The notes: generated by a model not told the origin, from the letters alone. A stretch of 64,000 bases of DNA from JACVRW01 sp963716215 (GCA_963716215.1 OY970298.1:2170001-2234000), one strand, 5' to 3'; counted from the stretch's first letter, positions 37,268 through 46,503 are shown. Translations and numbers: made by a program.

Positions 37268-38412
37268 TGCTCGACATGACCCGTGTCCATGAGGCTTTCG
37301 AGGCCTCAACGGACTTCACGGTCGGAATCGAGGAGGAGTTCGCGATCCTCGACCCGCACACGCTCTCGCTCGACCACCGGTTCGAGGAGCTCAACACTGC
37401 CGCCGCCTCCGACCCGGTGCTCGCAGACTCGGTAGCCGGGGAGCTGATCAAGTCCGAGATCGAGATCCGCTCCGGTCGGGGGGAGACGTTCGCCGACGCG
37501 GTCGAACGCCAGCGCGAGGCGCGCGTCCGGCTGTTCCGGCTCGCCGCCGAGCGCGGGGCGCGGCTCGCCGCGACCGGCACCCATCCGTGGAGCACGTGGC
37601 AGGAGCAGCAGATCATCGACACCGAGCACTACCGGCGTGTGGCCGAGGGCCTTCAGTACGTCGCGTGGCGCAACAACACGTTCTCGCTGCACGTGCACGT
37701 GGGTATACGCGGCGCCAACCGCGCCGTGCGGGTGTGCGACCGGCTCCGTCCCGTGCTCCCGGAGCTGCTCGCCCTGTCAGCCAACTCGCCGTTCCTCGAC
37801 GGGCGGTTGTCTGGCCTGCACTCAGCCCGCTCGCAGATCTTCACGAAGAGCTTTCCCCGCTGCGGGATCCCCGACCCGTTCGGTGGCTGGGACGGGTATG
37901 TGGACTACGTGGACTTCCTGATGGCCAGCAACTCGATCGTCGAGCAAACCCAGATCTGGTGGAGCGTGCGCCCGCACCATTCGTTCGGCACCGTGGAGCT
38001 GCGCATCTGCGACGCGCAGACGAGCGCCGCCGACTCGACGGCGCTGGCGGGCCTGATCACGCTGTGCATCGCCCAGGCCGCGCTCGACGAGGACGAGGGG
38101 GTGCCGCATGCCGACCCGCCGCCGCGCATGGTCGAGGAGAACTTCTGGCGCGCCATCCGGTACGGCCTCGACGGCAAGCTGATCGACCTGCCGCGGCGAG
38201 AGGAATATCCCGCCGCGGCGGTCCTCGAGCGGCTGCTCGAGTGGACGTCGCCCGCGCGGGCGCTGCTCGGAATCGAGCCGGCGCTGCCCGAGGAGAACGG
38301 CGCGCAGCGACAGCGCCGCGCGCTGGCGCAGGGAGCATCGATGGAGGAAGTGTTCACGGCCGAGGTGGCCGAGACGCAGCGGACGTACGCGGCCGAGGAG
38401 GTGAGCGCGTGA
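37267..38412 (+). CDS. YbdK-type carboxylate-amine ligase (glutamate-cysteine ligase GCS2 family)
   Basis: 381 residues from ATG. GCS2 hallmarks: FTVGIEEEFAILDP at the N-terminus, EIEIRSGRGETF, ATGTHPWSTW, HVHVGIRGANRAV, LSANSPFLDGRLSGLHSARS and FGTVELRICDAQTS. YbdK enzymes show weak glutamate-cysteine ligase activity; in Actinobacteria relatives also act in other amide-ligase roles (EgtA is a cousin). The real substrate is uncertain. Sits behind glutaredoxin and rex, which favours a thiol-related role. The stop overlaps the next gene (GTGA). Confidence 0.88.
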   Translation: MLDMTRVHEAFEASTDFTVGIEEEFAILDPHTLSLDHRFEELNTAAASDPVLADSVAGELIKSEIEIRSGRGETFADAVERQREARVRLFRLAAERGARLAATGTHPWSTWQEQQIIDTEHYRRVAEGLQYVAWRNNTFSLHVHVGIRGANRAVRVCDRLRPVLPELLALSANSPFLDGRLSGLHSARSQIFTKSFPRCGIPDPFGGWDGYVDYVDFLMASNSIVEQTQIWWSVRPHHSFGTVELRICDAQTSAADSTALAGLITLCIAQAALDEDEGVPHADPPPRMVEENFWRAIRYGLDGKLIDLPRREEYPAAAVLERLLEWTSPARALLGIEPALPEENGAQRQRRALAQGASMEEVFTAEVAETQRTYAAEEVSA

Positions 38413-38813
38413 CTGAGGAGGAGCAGGAACAGCAGCAGATGCAGCTGCCCGAGGTGGACGACGTGCTGCTCAGCACGGCGGTGTCGCTGGTCAACATGGC
38501 CGGGATCCGGCTGACCGACCAGGAGCACCGCAATCCCACCAAGGCGAAGGAGGCGATCGACGCGGCGCGCGCGCTGCTGCCGCTCTGTCCCGAGGAGGCG
38601 GTCGGGCCGATCAAGGACGCCCTGTCCCAGGTGCAGATGCTGTACGTGAAGGAGACCCAGAACCCGGCGCACCCGGCCGAGCCGGGCGCTTCGGGCCAGC
38701 AGGGCGCTCCCGCGGCCCCGGGCCCGGTCCCGGCCCCGGCTGAGCCGGCCCCCGACGAGGAAGAAGAGCGGGCCAAGGCGCGCTCGAAGATCTGGACGCC
38801 GCCAGGGTCGTGA
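38409..38813 (+). CDS. DUF1844-like small protein
   Basis: 134 residues from GTG. Residues 1-85 have a helical DUF1844-type domain: VDDVLLSTAVSLVNMAGIRL, then KAKEAIDAARALLPLCPE and IKDALSQVQMLYV. The tail is Pro/Ala-rich and ends in the basic KARSKIWTPPGS. Function unknown; coupled on both sides by GTGA overlaps to YbdK and to the phosphorylase. Confidence 0.72.
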   Translation: MTEEEQEQQQMQLPEVDDVLLSTAVSLVNMAGIRLTDQEHRNPTKAKEAIDAARALLPLCPEEAVGPIKDALSQVQMLYVKETQNPAHPAEPGASGQQGAPAAPGPVPAPAEPAPDEEEERAKARSKIWTPPGS

Positions 38814-39598
38814 TCGGCGTCTTCGGCGGTTCGGGGTTCTACCGCTTCCTGGACGAGGTCGAGGAGGTGCCGGTGGCCACCCCGTACGGGCCGCCCTCGG
38901 CGCCGATCCGAGTCGGCCAGGTGGAGGGCGTCGACGTGGCGTTCATGCCGCGTCACGGCGACGAGCACACGCTTCCGCCGCACCGGATCAACTACCGCGC
39001 CAACGTCTGGGCGATGCGCGAGGTCGGGGTGCGCCGCATCGTCGGCCCATCCGCGTGCGGCTCGCTCAAGCCGGAGCTGTCCCCCGGCACATTCGTGATC
39101 TGCGACCAGTTCGTCGATCGCACCCAGGCGCGCGAGAGCACCTTCTACGACGGGCCGCAGACCACCCACGTCTCCGCGGCCGACCCTTATTGCGACGACC
39201 TCAGCGAGATCCTCGCCTCGAGCGCCGAGCAGCTCGACATCCCGGTGGTCAGGGGCGGCACCGTAGTGGTGATCCAGGGGCCGCGCTTCTCCACCCGGGC
39301 CGAGTCCAGGTGGTACGCGGCGAGCGGCTTCGACGTGGTCAACATGACCCAGTGCCCGGAGTCCTGGCTGGCCCGCGAGCTGGAGCTCTGCTACGCCAAC
39401 GTCTCGCTCGTGACCGACTACGACGTGGGCCTCGCGGGGATGCCCGATGTGGAGCCCGTGTCCGCCGATGGGGCCTTCGCGGTATTCAGCGAGAACCTCG
39501 ATCGGCTGCGCGCGCTCCTGTTCCACGCGATCCCGCGCATCGGCCCTCAGCCGCAGGACACATGTGCCACTGCGCTACATAGCGCCATCGTGAGATAA
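38810..39598 (+). CDS. Methylthioadenosine/nucleoside phosphorylase (MTAP family)
   Basis: 262 residues from GTG. PNP/MTAP family II motifs: IGVFGGSGFY, FMPRHGDEHTLPPHRINYRAN, VGPSACGSLKPELSPG, CDQFVDRT, IQGPRFSTRAE and NMTQCPE. VTDYDVG carries the two Asp that select adenine-type bases, so cleavage of 5'-methylthioadenosine by phosphate is likely (methylthioinosine is an alternative). No further methionine-salvage gene is nearby. The end of the gene contains a palindrome GCGCTA-CA-TAGCGC (39572-39585). Confidence 0.88.
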   Translation: MIGVFGGSGFYRFLDEVEEVPVATPYGPPSAPIRVGQVEGVDVAFMPRHGDEHTLPPHRINYRANVWAMREVGVRRIVGPSACGSLKPELSPGTFVICDQFVDRTQARESTFYDGPQTTHVSAADPYCDDLSEILASSAEQLDIPVVRGGTVVVIQGPRFSTRAESRWYAASGFDVVNMTQCPESWLARELELCYANVSLVTDYDVGLAGMPDVEPVSADGAFAVFSENLDRLRALLFHAIPRIGPQPQDTCATALHSAIVR

Positions 39599-39705
39599 AC
39601 TGCCCCGGCTCTTTTCCGGGCGGTGTCGGAGGCTTCCCCAGAGGCCCAACTCCAGCGCTACGCGCATGGCCGCCCGCTGACTGAACTCGACGGAGGACAT
39701 ACCCC
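39599..39705 (+). promoter_or_regulatory. Upstream region of hppA
   Basis: A TAAACT box (39596-39601) overlapping the previous stop may be the -10. CCCGG-N7-CCGGG (39604 onward) could be a weak hairpin. GGAGG at 39692-39696, nine bases before the TTG, is a good ribosome binding site. No riboswitch structure recognised in the roughly 100-base leader. Confidence 0.4.
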
Positions 39706-41808
39706 TTGGAATTCCTGACTGACTGGGGCGTGGTAATCGCGCTCGTCTGCTCTGGTGCCGCCGTTGTATACGGCGTGCTCACCTCGCGCTGGCTGCTGGC
39801 CCTGTCGCCCGGCAACGCGGAGATGCAGGAGATCTCGAAGGCCGTGCAGGAGGGCGCGAGCGCCTACCTGCGGCGTCAGTACACGATCATCGCGGGCGTT
39901 GCGGTGGTGCTGGCGATCGTGCTCGCGGTCGCGCTCGAGGCCACCGATGCCGAGGGCATCCTGATCGCCGTCGGCTTCCTCATCGGAGGGACGCTCTCGG
40001 GCTCGGCGGGCTTCATCGGCATGAACGTGTCGGTGCGTGCAAACGCTCGCGTGGCCGAGTCGGCGCGCTCCGGAGTGTCGCGCGCGCTCGAGGTCGCGTT
40101 CAAGGGCGGTGCCATCACCGGCCTGCTGGTGGCCGGCCTGGCGCTGCTCGGCGTCGCCGGCTACTACGGGATCCTGATCCTCGCCGACGTTGACGAGCGC
40201 GACGCGATCGACGCCCTGATCGGGCTCGGCTTCGGCGGCTCGCTGATCTCGGTGTTCGCCCGACTGGGCGGCGGCATCTTCACCAAGGCCGCCGACGTGG
40301 GCGCCGACCTGGTCGGCAAGATCGAGGCCGGCATCCCGGAGGACGACCCGCGCAACCCGGCCGTGATCGCCGACAACGTGGGCGACAACGTGGGCGACTG
40401 CGCCGGCATGGCGGCCGACCTCTTCGAGACCTACGCGGTCACCGCGGTCGCCGTGATGTTGCTCGGCGTGCTGACCTTCCAGGAGGTCGGCACGGTGGCG
40501 GTCTACCCGCTCGTCATCGGCGGTGTGTCGCTGCTGGCGTCGATCATCGGCACATACGCCGTGCGCAGCCGCGTGGGCAACGTGGAGCGCGCGCTCTACC
40601 AGGGCCTGATCGTGTCCGGCGGCCTGGCCGCGCTCGCCTTCCTGCCGATCACGCTCGGCATGATGGACGACCTCACCTTCAAGGACGGCGTCTCCGGCTT
40701 GCTGCGCGGCGGCTCGTCCGAGGCCCCGTCGGGCATCGATCTCTACCTCTGCACGCTGGTCGGCATCGCGATCACCGCCGGTTTGTTCGTGATCACCGAC
40801 TACTACACGTCGACCCGCTTCCGGCCGGTCCGCACCACGGCGCGCGCCTCTCAGACCGGGCACGCGACGAACATCATCCAGGGCCTCGCGCAGGGCTTCC
40901 AGTCCACCGCCGCCCCGGCGATCCTGCTGGCGATCGGCATCCTGGTGGCCAACGAGCTGGCCGGGATCTACGGCATCGGCGTCGCGGTCATGTCGCAGCT
41001 CTCGCTGACCGGGCTGATCGTCGCGCTCGACGCGTTCGGGCCGATCACCGACAACGCCGGCGGTATCGCCGAGATGGCGGACCTACCGGAGGAAGTGCGC
41101 AACGTGACGGACCCGCTCGACGCGGTCGGTAACACCACCAAGGCCGTGACGAAGGGGTATGCGATCGGCTCCGCGGTCCTGGCGGCGCTGGTGCTGTTCG
41201 CGGCGTTCGTCGAGGAGCTGCGCGAGGAGGCGGTGAAGGACGGTACGGCCGTCGTCTCGTTCGATATCTCCCAACCCGAGGTCCTGGTCGGGCTGCTGAT
41301 CGGCGGCATGATGGTCTATCTGTTCGCCGCGCTCGCGATCGAAGCCGTCGGCCGCGCCGGCGGAGGTGTGGTCGAGGAGGTGCGCCGGCAGTTCAAGGAA
41401 AAGCCGGGCATCATGGACTACACGGAGAAGCCGGACTACGCGCGGGCGGTGGACATCGTCACCGCTTCGGCGCAGCGCGAGATGATCGTGCCGGCGCTGA
41501 TCCCGATCGTGATCCCGCTCGTCGTCGGGCTGCTGTCGACGCAGGCGCTCGGCGGCCTGCTGATCGGCGTCATCGTCGTCGGCTTCTTCGCCGCGGTTTC
41601 GATGACCGCCGGCGGTGGAGCATGGGACAACGCCAAGAAGCTGATCGAGGACGGGGAGTACGGCGGCAAGGGGTCGGAGGCGCACGCAGCCTCGGTCACG
41701 GGCGACACCGTGGGCGATCCCTACAAGGACACCGCCGGCCCGGCGATCAACCCGATGATCAAGGTGGCGAACATCGTCGCCCTGCTGATCATCCCATTCC
41801 TGGCTTGA
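39706..41808 (+). CDS. hppA: Membrane-bound H+-translocating pyrophosphatase, K+-independent type
   Basis: 700 residues from TTG, about 15-16 membrane helices. Pyrophosphate site GGGIFTKAADVGADLVGK with EDDPRNPAVIADNVGDNVGD, and the acidic C-terminal loop AWDNAKKLIEDGEYGGKG. The helix motif reads GNTTKAVTKGYAIGSA. The Lys after GNTT is the known mark of K+-independent H+-pumping enzymes (K+-dependent ones have Ala). It pumps protons using PPi. A strong terminator follows, so it is a single transcription unit. Confidence 0.96.
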   Translation: MEFLTDWGVVIALVCSGAAVVYGVLTSRWLLALSPGNAEMQEISKAVQEGASAYLRRQYTIIAGVAVVLAIVLAVALEATDAEGILIAVGFLIGGTLSGSAGFIGMNVSVRANARVAESARSGVSRALEVAFKGGAITGLLVAGLALLGVAGYYGILILADVDERDAIDALIGLGFGGSLISVFARLGGGIFTKAADVGADLVGKIEAGIPEDDPRNPAVIADNVGDNVGDCAGMAADLFETYAVTAVAVMLLGVLTFQEVGTVAVYPLVIGGVSLLASIIGTYAVRSRVGNVERALYQGLIVSGGLAALAFLPITLGMMDDLTFKDGVSGLLRGGSSEAPSGIDLYLCTLVGIAITAGLFVITDYYTSTRFRPVRTTARASQTGHATNIIQGLAQGFQSTAAPAILLAIGILVANELAGIYGIGVAVMSQLSLTGLIVALDAFGPITDNAGGIAEMADLPEEVRNVTDPLDAVGNTTKAVTKGYAIGSAVLAALVLFAAFVEELREEAVKDGTAVVSFDISQPEVLVGLLIGGMMVYLFAALAIEAVGRAGGGVVEEVRRQFKEKPGIMDYTEKPDYARAVDIVTASAQREMIVPALIPIVIPLVVGLLSTQALGGLLIGVIVVGFFAAVSMTAGGGAWDNAKKLIEDGEYGGKGSEAHAASVTGDTVGDPYKDTAGPAINPMIKVANIVALLIIPFLA

Positions 41809-41831
41809 CCCTGCGGTAGCAATGCATCAGC

Positions 41832-41857
41832 GCGGCCCTGCCGTTCGGCAGGGCCGC
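41832..41857 (+). terminator. Terminator hairpin after hppA
   Basis: An 11-base perfect stem, GCGGCCCTGCC and GGCAGGGCCGC around GTTC, 24 bases after the hppA stop. A TAGTCT box (41867-41872) follows as candidate -10 of the next gene. Confidence 0.75.
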
Positions 41858-41883
41858 CCGCCGGAGTAGTCTCGCCGATCGGC

Positions 41884-43767
41884 ATGGCTGAATATCGGCC
41901 CAAGAATCAGGGGCTCGAGCGGGTCCTGGGCACCGGGTCGCTGTTCGCGACGGCCTACGGCAACGTCGGCTCCTCGATCTACTACGCGCTGGGCCTCGTC
42001 GCGATCTACGCGGCGGGCATGACGCCCGTGGTGTTCGTGATCGCCGGGCTGATCTTCGCTGCGACCGCCGCCACCTACGCCGAGGCCACCACGATGTACC
42101 CGGAGGCCGGCGGCTCCTCGTCCTTCGCCCGCCGGGCCTTCAACGAGTTCTGGTCCTTCTTCGCGGCGTGGGGCCAGATGCTCACCTACATCATCACGAT
42201 CGCCATCTCGGCGTTCTTCGTGCCCCACTACCTGGGCGTGTTCTGGGAGCCCCTGGGCGAGTCGCCGGCCGACATCGTCGGCGGCATCGTTGTCGTCCTG
42301 GTCCTCGGGGCAGTGAACATCGTCGGCGTCAAGGAGTCGGCGGGCGTGAACATCGGCTTCGCGGTCACCGACTTCCTCACCCAGGTCGGGCTGGTGGTGG
42401 TGGGCTGCTTCCTCGTGCTCGATCCGGAGCTGCTGGTGGAGCAGATCGACTTCGGCACGACGCCGACCGTGGGCGACTTCCTGATCGCCATCCCGGTCGC
42501 GATGGTCGCCTACACCGGCATCGAGACGGTCTCGAACATGGCCGAGGAGGCCCGCGACTACGGCAAGACGATCCCGCGCGGGATCGGGCTGGTAGCGGTG
42601 GCCGTGGCCGTGATCTACGCGTTCCTCCCAGCGATCGCGCTGTCGGCGATGCCGGTCATCGACGGCGAGACCGCGCTCGCACGGCCGAGCGAGGAGGGCG
42701 GCTATGCCGACGACCCGATCCTCGGCGTGGTCGAGAACATGGACCTGGGAGCCCTGTCGGGTGCCGCCGAGATCTACGTCGGCATCCTCGCCGCGACGAT
42801 CCTGTTCATCGCCACCAACGCCGGCCTGCTCGGCGTGTCGCGGCTGACCTATTCGATGGGTCAGCACCGTCAGCTCCCGGAGCTGCTGCGGGTGCTGCAC
42901 CCGAAGTTCCGCACGCCCTACATCGCGATCATCCTGTTCGGAGCGGTCGCTTGCCTCGCGATCGTGCCGGGCCAGGCCGACTTCCTGGGCGTGATCTACG
43001 CCTTCGGGGCGATGCTCTCGTTCACGATGGCGCACATCTCGCTGATCAAGCTGAGGGTGCTCCATCCCGACGCCGACCGGCCCTGGCGGAGTCCAGGGAC
43101 GATCCGGGTGGCGGGGCACGAGCTGCCGGTGCTGGCGGTCTTCGGGGGGCTCGGCACCGGCATCGCGCTGATCGTGGCGACGGCGCTGGACCTGCGCGTG
43201 CTCGTGTCCGGCGCGCTCTGGCTGGGGCTGGGGATCACGATCTACGTCGTCTACCGGCGCCGTCAGGGTCTGTCGCTGACCGAGACCCACAAGATCGTCA
43301 CGCCCAAGCCAGTGGTCGAGCACGAGGTCGAGTACGAGTCGGTGCTGGTGGCATTCGAGGAGGGCCACTTCTCGCTCGAGCCGGTCGCCACGGCGGTCCG
43401 GCTGGCGGCGCGCCGCCGCCGCGGCATCCACGTGCTGGTCACGATCACGGTGCCGCCGAACGCGCCGATCGACGCTCCGCTGCCGGATCAGGAGGCCTAC
43501 GCGGCCTCGCTGATCGACCAGGCCCGCGTGCGCGGCGGCCGGCGGGTGACCGGGCACTGGGAGAAGGTGCGCCCCGGGCAGGCCGGCCGCCGCATCGTCG
43601 AGGAGGCGCGGGAAATCCGAGCCAGGGCGGTGGTCATGTCGCTGCCCCCGCGGAGGACGGGGATGTCCCTGTTCGGCAAGACGCTCGAGACCGTTCTGAG
43701 CGAGCGGCCGTGTCGCGTGATCATCGAATCGTCCCGCGGTGTGGACGGTCGTCGCAATGGCCCCTGA
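41884..43767 (+). CDS. APC-family permease fused to a C-terminal USP domain (paralog 1)
   Basis: 627 residues. Twelve predicted membrane helices over residues 15-460; the first has the APC substrate loop ATAYGNVGSSIYYALG. Other APC signs are YAEATTMYPEAGGSSSFARR and YTGIETVSNMAEEARDYGKT. Residues 490-627 form a universal-stress-protein-like Rossmann domain (EYESVLVAFEEGHFS, ending VLSERPCRVIIES). The layout and length match KimA-type K+ importers with a nucleotide-binding tail, although KimA's key Asp in helix 1 is not obvious here, so an amino acid permease is the alternative. A paralog and two TrkA genes follow. Confidence 0.88.
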   Translation: MAEYRPKNQGLERVLGTGSLFATAYGNVGSSIYYALGLVAIYAAGMTPVVFVIAGLIFAATAATYAEATTMYPEAGGSSSFARRAFNEFWSFFAAWGQMLTYIITIAISAFFVPHYLGVFWEPLGESPADIVGGIVVVLVLGAVNIVGVKESAGVNIGFAVTDFLTQVGLVVVGCFLVLDPELLVEQIDFGTTPTVGDFLIAIPVAMVAYTGIETVSNMAEEARDYGKTIPRGIGLVAVAVAVIYAFLPAIALSAMPVIDGETALARPSEEGGYADDPILGVVENMDLGALSGAAEIYVGILAATILFIATNAGLLGVSRLTYSMGQHRQLPELLRVLHPKFRTPYIAIILFGAVACLAIVPGQADFLGVIYAFGAMLSFTMAHISLIKLRVLHPDADRPWRSPGTIRVAGHELPVLAVFGGLGTGIALIVATALDLRVLVSGALWLGLGITIYVVYRRRQGLSLTETHKIVTPKPVVEHEVEYESVLVAFEEGHFSLEPVATAVRLAARRRRGIHVLVTITVPPNAPIDAPLPDQEAYAASLIDQARVRGGRRVTGHWEKVRPGQAGRRIVEEAREIRARAVVMSLPPRRTGMSLFGKTLETVLSERPCRVIIESSRGVDGRRNGP

Positions 43768-43797
43768 TCGGCCCCGCCTGATGCCATCATTGCGCGC

Positions 43798-43983
43798 GTG
43801 CAACGCGCCTACCTCGCGTCCACGCGGCTGCTGAGCGCGGCGCTCCTGGTTGTGGGCGTCGCGATGGTGGCGTCCACGATCGCCCGCGGCGGCGGCGCGC
43901 TCGCCGTCGGGGTGGTGCTCGGGACGATGCTGGCGCTGATCGGCGTGGCGCGTCTCTGGTTCGCGCGCGGCGGCGCACGGTGA
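43798..43983 (+). CDS. Small two-helix membrane protein coupled to the second permease
   Basis: 61 residues from GTG with two hydrophobic helices (about 10-28 and 34-53) and short basic ends. The stop overlaps the permease start as GTGA, so the two are co-translated. It may be an accessory subunit; no family known. Confidence 0.65.
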   Translation: MQRAYLASTRLLSAALLVVGVAMVASTIARGGGALAVGVVLGTMLALIGVARLWFARGGAR

Positions 43984-46028
43984 GCCGGGAGGACGGCGCA
44001 CCCAAGCCCCCTCGGGGTGGCGGGGAGGGTCCCCGCACCCGGGTCGCGGCTGAGCGCGCTCGCTCGCAGCTGAAGCGGGGCTCCGAGCGCGCCGGGCGCG
44101 CCGGCGCCCGGATCTCGCGCAGCCTCGGGGAGCCGGCGCTGTTCGCGATCCTGCTCAGCTCCGTCGTCTCCGGCCTGTTCATGGTGCTCGGGGTCGTGGC
44201 CGGCGACGCGCTGGGCCTCACCCCGCTGGCCTTCCTGCTCGCCGGCGTCCTGTTCGTCGTGACGATCGCGACCTACGTCGAGGGCAGCTCGCTGCACCCG
44301 GAGCGCGGGGGGGCGTCCACATTCGCGCGCTACGCCTTCGACGAGCTGTGGAGCTTCGTCGCGGGCTGGGCGATCCTGCTCGACTACCTGATCGTGATGG
44401 CGATCGGCGCCGTCGCGATCTCCGACTACCTCGCGGTGTTCTGGACCGACCTCGACGAGGGCGTGGCGGAGATCGCGATCGCCGCGCTGGCGCTCGTCTT
44501 CGTGGTCCTCCAGAACGTGCGCGGCCTGACCGCGGACCGCCTCGGCCTTGTGCTGCGCCTGTCGCTGGTGGGCATCCTGCTGCTGGCGGTGGTGTCCGGG
44601 ATCGCCTTCGCCCAGAACTGGGATCCCAGCGCGATCACCGACTCGGTGGACCTGGGCGCGGCGCCCGAGTGGGACCAGCTCCTGTTCGCCACGGTCGTCG
44701 CCGGGGTGGCGCTGATCGGGGTGGAGGCGGCCTCCGGGCTCGCCGGCGAGGTGCGAGTGGGGCGCAGGGGGCTGCGGCGCGTGGTGCTGCTGACCTCGGT
44801 GACCGCGCTGCTGCTGTTCGTGCTCGTCTCCACCGCGGCGCTGATGACGTTGCCGGTGGTGGGCGGCGAGACGCCGCTCGGCGGGCGCTACCTGGAGGCC
44901 CCCGTGCTCGGGGTCGTGTCCCAGTTCCACCCGTCGTGGCTGAACGACGCGGCGCGCGCCGCGGTGGGCGTGACCGGCGCGGCGATCCTGCTGGTGGCGA
45001 TGAACAGCCAGATGCTCGGCATCTCGAGGCTCGCGTACTCGCTGGCCACGAACCGCCAGATCCCGAGCGCCGCCGGCCGCTTGCACGACGTGCGCGGCAC
45101 GCCCTACATCGCGATCACCCTGGCCGGAGCGATCGCCTTCCTGCTCGCGGTGCCCCACGATGTGGAGTTCCTCGCGGGCATCTTTGCCTTCGGCGCGATG
45201 GTCACGTTCGCGATCGCCCACCTCTCGGTGATCGTGCTGCGCTACCGCGAGAGCAGCCGCCCGAGCGCGTTCCGCGTGCCGCTTTCGCTGCGCGTGGGGC
45301 GCGGCACGGTGCCGCTGCCGGCGGTGATCGGTGCGCTCTTCTCGATCCTCGCCTGGGTCAGCGTGGTGGTGCTGCACGAGGGGGCCCGGGTGATCGGCGG
45401 TGCCTGGATGGTGGGCGGGATCGCGATGTACGTGATCTACCGGAGCACCCAGGGCAAGGCGCTCACGAAACGCTTCACGATCCCGGCCGAGGCGCTGCAG
45501 GAGGGCGCACCGGTGGAGTACGGGAGCATCCTCGTCCCGGTATTCGGCGACCGGACCGACGACGAGATCATCGGCACCGCCGGCCGGCTCGCGGCGGAGC
45601 ACGCCGACGAGACCGAGGGCGGAGCCGTGGTCGAGGCGCTCTACGTGTTCGAGATCCCGATGTCGCTGCCGATCGACGCGCGCGTGCCGGACGAGCGAGT
45701 CAAGACCGCCAAGCGGGTGCTCGCGCGCGCGAAGGAGGTCGGGGAGGAATACGAGGGGGTGGAGGTCGCCACCGCGATGGTGCGCGGTCGCACCACGGGG
45801 CAGGCGATCGTGGCGGAAGCGCGCCGCCGCGGCGTCGAGGCGATCGTGCTCGCCGCCGAGGAGCCAAGCGCCATGCGCGGGGGCGCCATCCTGGGCGGCC
45901 GCGGGCGGTCGCGCGACCGCTTCGTGGGGGAGACCACGCGCTACGTGATCGAGAAGGCGTCCTGCAAGGTCATTCTCACGGCGTCGCCCGCCGGCGAGGA
46001 AGGCACCAGAGAGGGAGTTCTACCCTAG
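43980..46028 (+). CDS. APC-family permease fused to a C-terminal USP domain (paralog 2)
   Basis: 682 residues from GTG. A basic, disordered N-terminus of about 45 residues precedes about twelve helices with YVEGSSLHPERGGASTFARY, FVAGWAILLDYLIVMA, LIGVEAASGLAGEVRVG and MNSQMLGISRLAYSLATNR. A USP-like domain (about 510-670) begins EYGSILVPVFGDRTDDE and contains the block GGAILGGRGRSRDRF, similar to the USP nucleotide loop G-x2-G-x9-G, so ATP or c-di-AMP binding is plausible. Similar layout to the gene at 41884 but divergent in sequence. Followed 12 bases later by the TrkA pair. Confidence 0.88.
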   Translation: MSREDGAPKPPRGGGEGPRTRVAAERARSQLKRGSERAGRAGARISRSLGEPALFAILLSSVVSGLFMVLGVVAGDALGLTPLAFLLAGVLFVVTIATYVEGSSLHPERGGASTFARYAFDELWSFVAGWAILLDYLIVMAIGAVAISDYLAVFWTDLDEGVAEIAIAALALVFVVLQNVRGLTADRLGLVLRLSLVGILLLAVVSGIAFAQNWDPSAITDSVDLGAAPEWDQLLFATVVAGVALIGVEAASGLAGEVRVGRRGLRRVVLLTSVTALLLFVLVSTAALMTLPVVGGETPLGGRYLEAPVLGVVSQFHPSWLNDAARAAVGVTGAAILLVAMNSQMLGISRLAYSLATNRQIPSAAGRLHDVRGTPYIAITLAGAIAFLLAVPHDVEFLAGIFAFGAMVTFAIAHLSVIVLRYRESSRPSAFRVPLSLRVGRGTVPLPAVIGALFSILAWVSVVVLHEGARVIGGAWMVGGIAMYVIYRSTQGKALTKRFTIPAEALQEGAPVEYGSILVPVFGDRTDDEIIGTAGRLAAEHADETEGGAVVEALYVFEIPMSLPIDARVPDERVKTAKRVLARAKEVGEEYEGVEVATAMVRGRTTGQAIVAEARRRGVEAIVLAAEEPSAMRGGAILGGRGRSRDRFVGETTRYVIEKASCKVILTASPAGEEGTREGVLP

Positions 46029-46040
46029 AGTGGGAGGCCA

Positions 46041-46487
46041 ATGTTCGTACTGATCGTGGGATGCGGGCGCGTGGGGTCCGCGATCGCCAACTCGATGCTG
46101 GCCGAGGGGCACGAGGTGTCCGTCCTCGACGAGGACGCCGAGGCGATCGCGCTGCTCGAACGCGGGCAGGCGCAGGGCTGGGAGGAGCGCGGCGGGCGCT
46201 TCACCGAGGGCACAGCGCTGGAGATCGACGCCCTGCTGGCCGCCGGCATCGACAAGGCCGACGCCTTCGTCGCGTCCACCGACGGCGACAACACGAACCT
46301 GGTGATCGCCCAGATCGCCAAGCGCCGGTTCGACGTCGAGCGCGTGGTGGTGCGCGTGCTGGACCCGGCCCGCGCCCGCTGGTACGCCGAGCAGGGCCTC
46401 CAGACCGTCTGTCCGACGCAGACCGCCATCGAGCTGCTCGAGGCGGCGGTGCGCGGGCAGATCCGCTTCGAGGGAGTGTCCGGGTAG
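46041..46487 (+). CDS. TrkA-N (RCK) domain protein, K+ transport regulator 1
   Basis: 148 residues. A single RCK N-domain: MFVLIVGCGRVGSAIANSML (GxGxxG), acidic end of strand 2 in VLDEDAEA, AFVASTDGDNTNLVIAQIAK. No RCK C-domain. Binds NAD(H) or ATP and gates K+ transport. Order permease, TrkA, TrkA recalls the M. tuberculosis Rv2690c-ceoB-ceoC region (from memory). GGGAGG lies just before the start. Confidence 0.9.
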   Translation: MFVLIVGCGRVGSAIANSMLAEGHEVSVLDEDAEAIALLERGQAQGWEERGGRFTEGTALEIDALLAAGIDKADAFVASTDGDNTNLVIAQIAKRRFDVERVVVRVLDPARARWYAEQGLQTVCPTQTAIELLEAAVRGQIRFEGVSG

Positions 46488-46503
46488 TGGAGGTCCACGC
46501 CTG

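Noticed and set aside
36300..37300. Rex operator near rex (TTGTGAA-N4-TTCACAA)
   Set aside because: No sequence near the operon matches both half-sites.
39572..39585. Palindrome GCGCTA-CA-TAGCGC as operator for hppA
   Set aside because: It lies in the coding end of the phosphorylase gene and has no matching copy near the hppA start; probably chance or codon-driven.
39599..39705. Riboswitch (for example c-di-AMP type) in the hppA leader
   Set aside because: I could not fit the conserved core elements of the ydaO-type riboswitch; only a weak hairpin and a ribosome binding site are visible.
41827..44001. 724-codon minus-strand open frame opposite the first APC-USP permease
   Set aside because: Same GC shadow effect; His/Arg/Asp-rich sequence without motifs, opposite a clearly coding gene.
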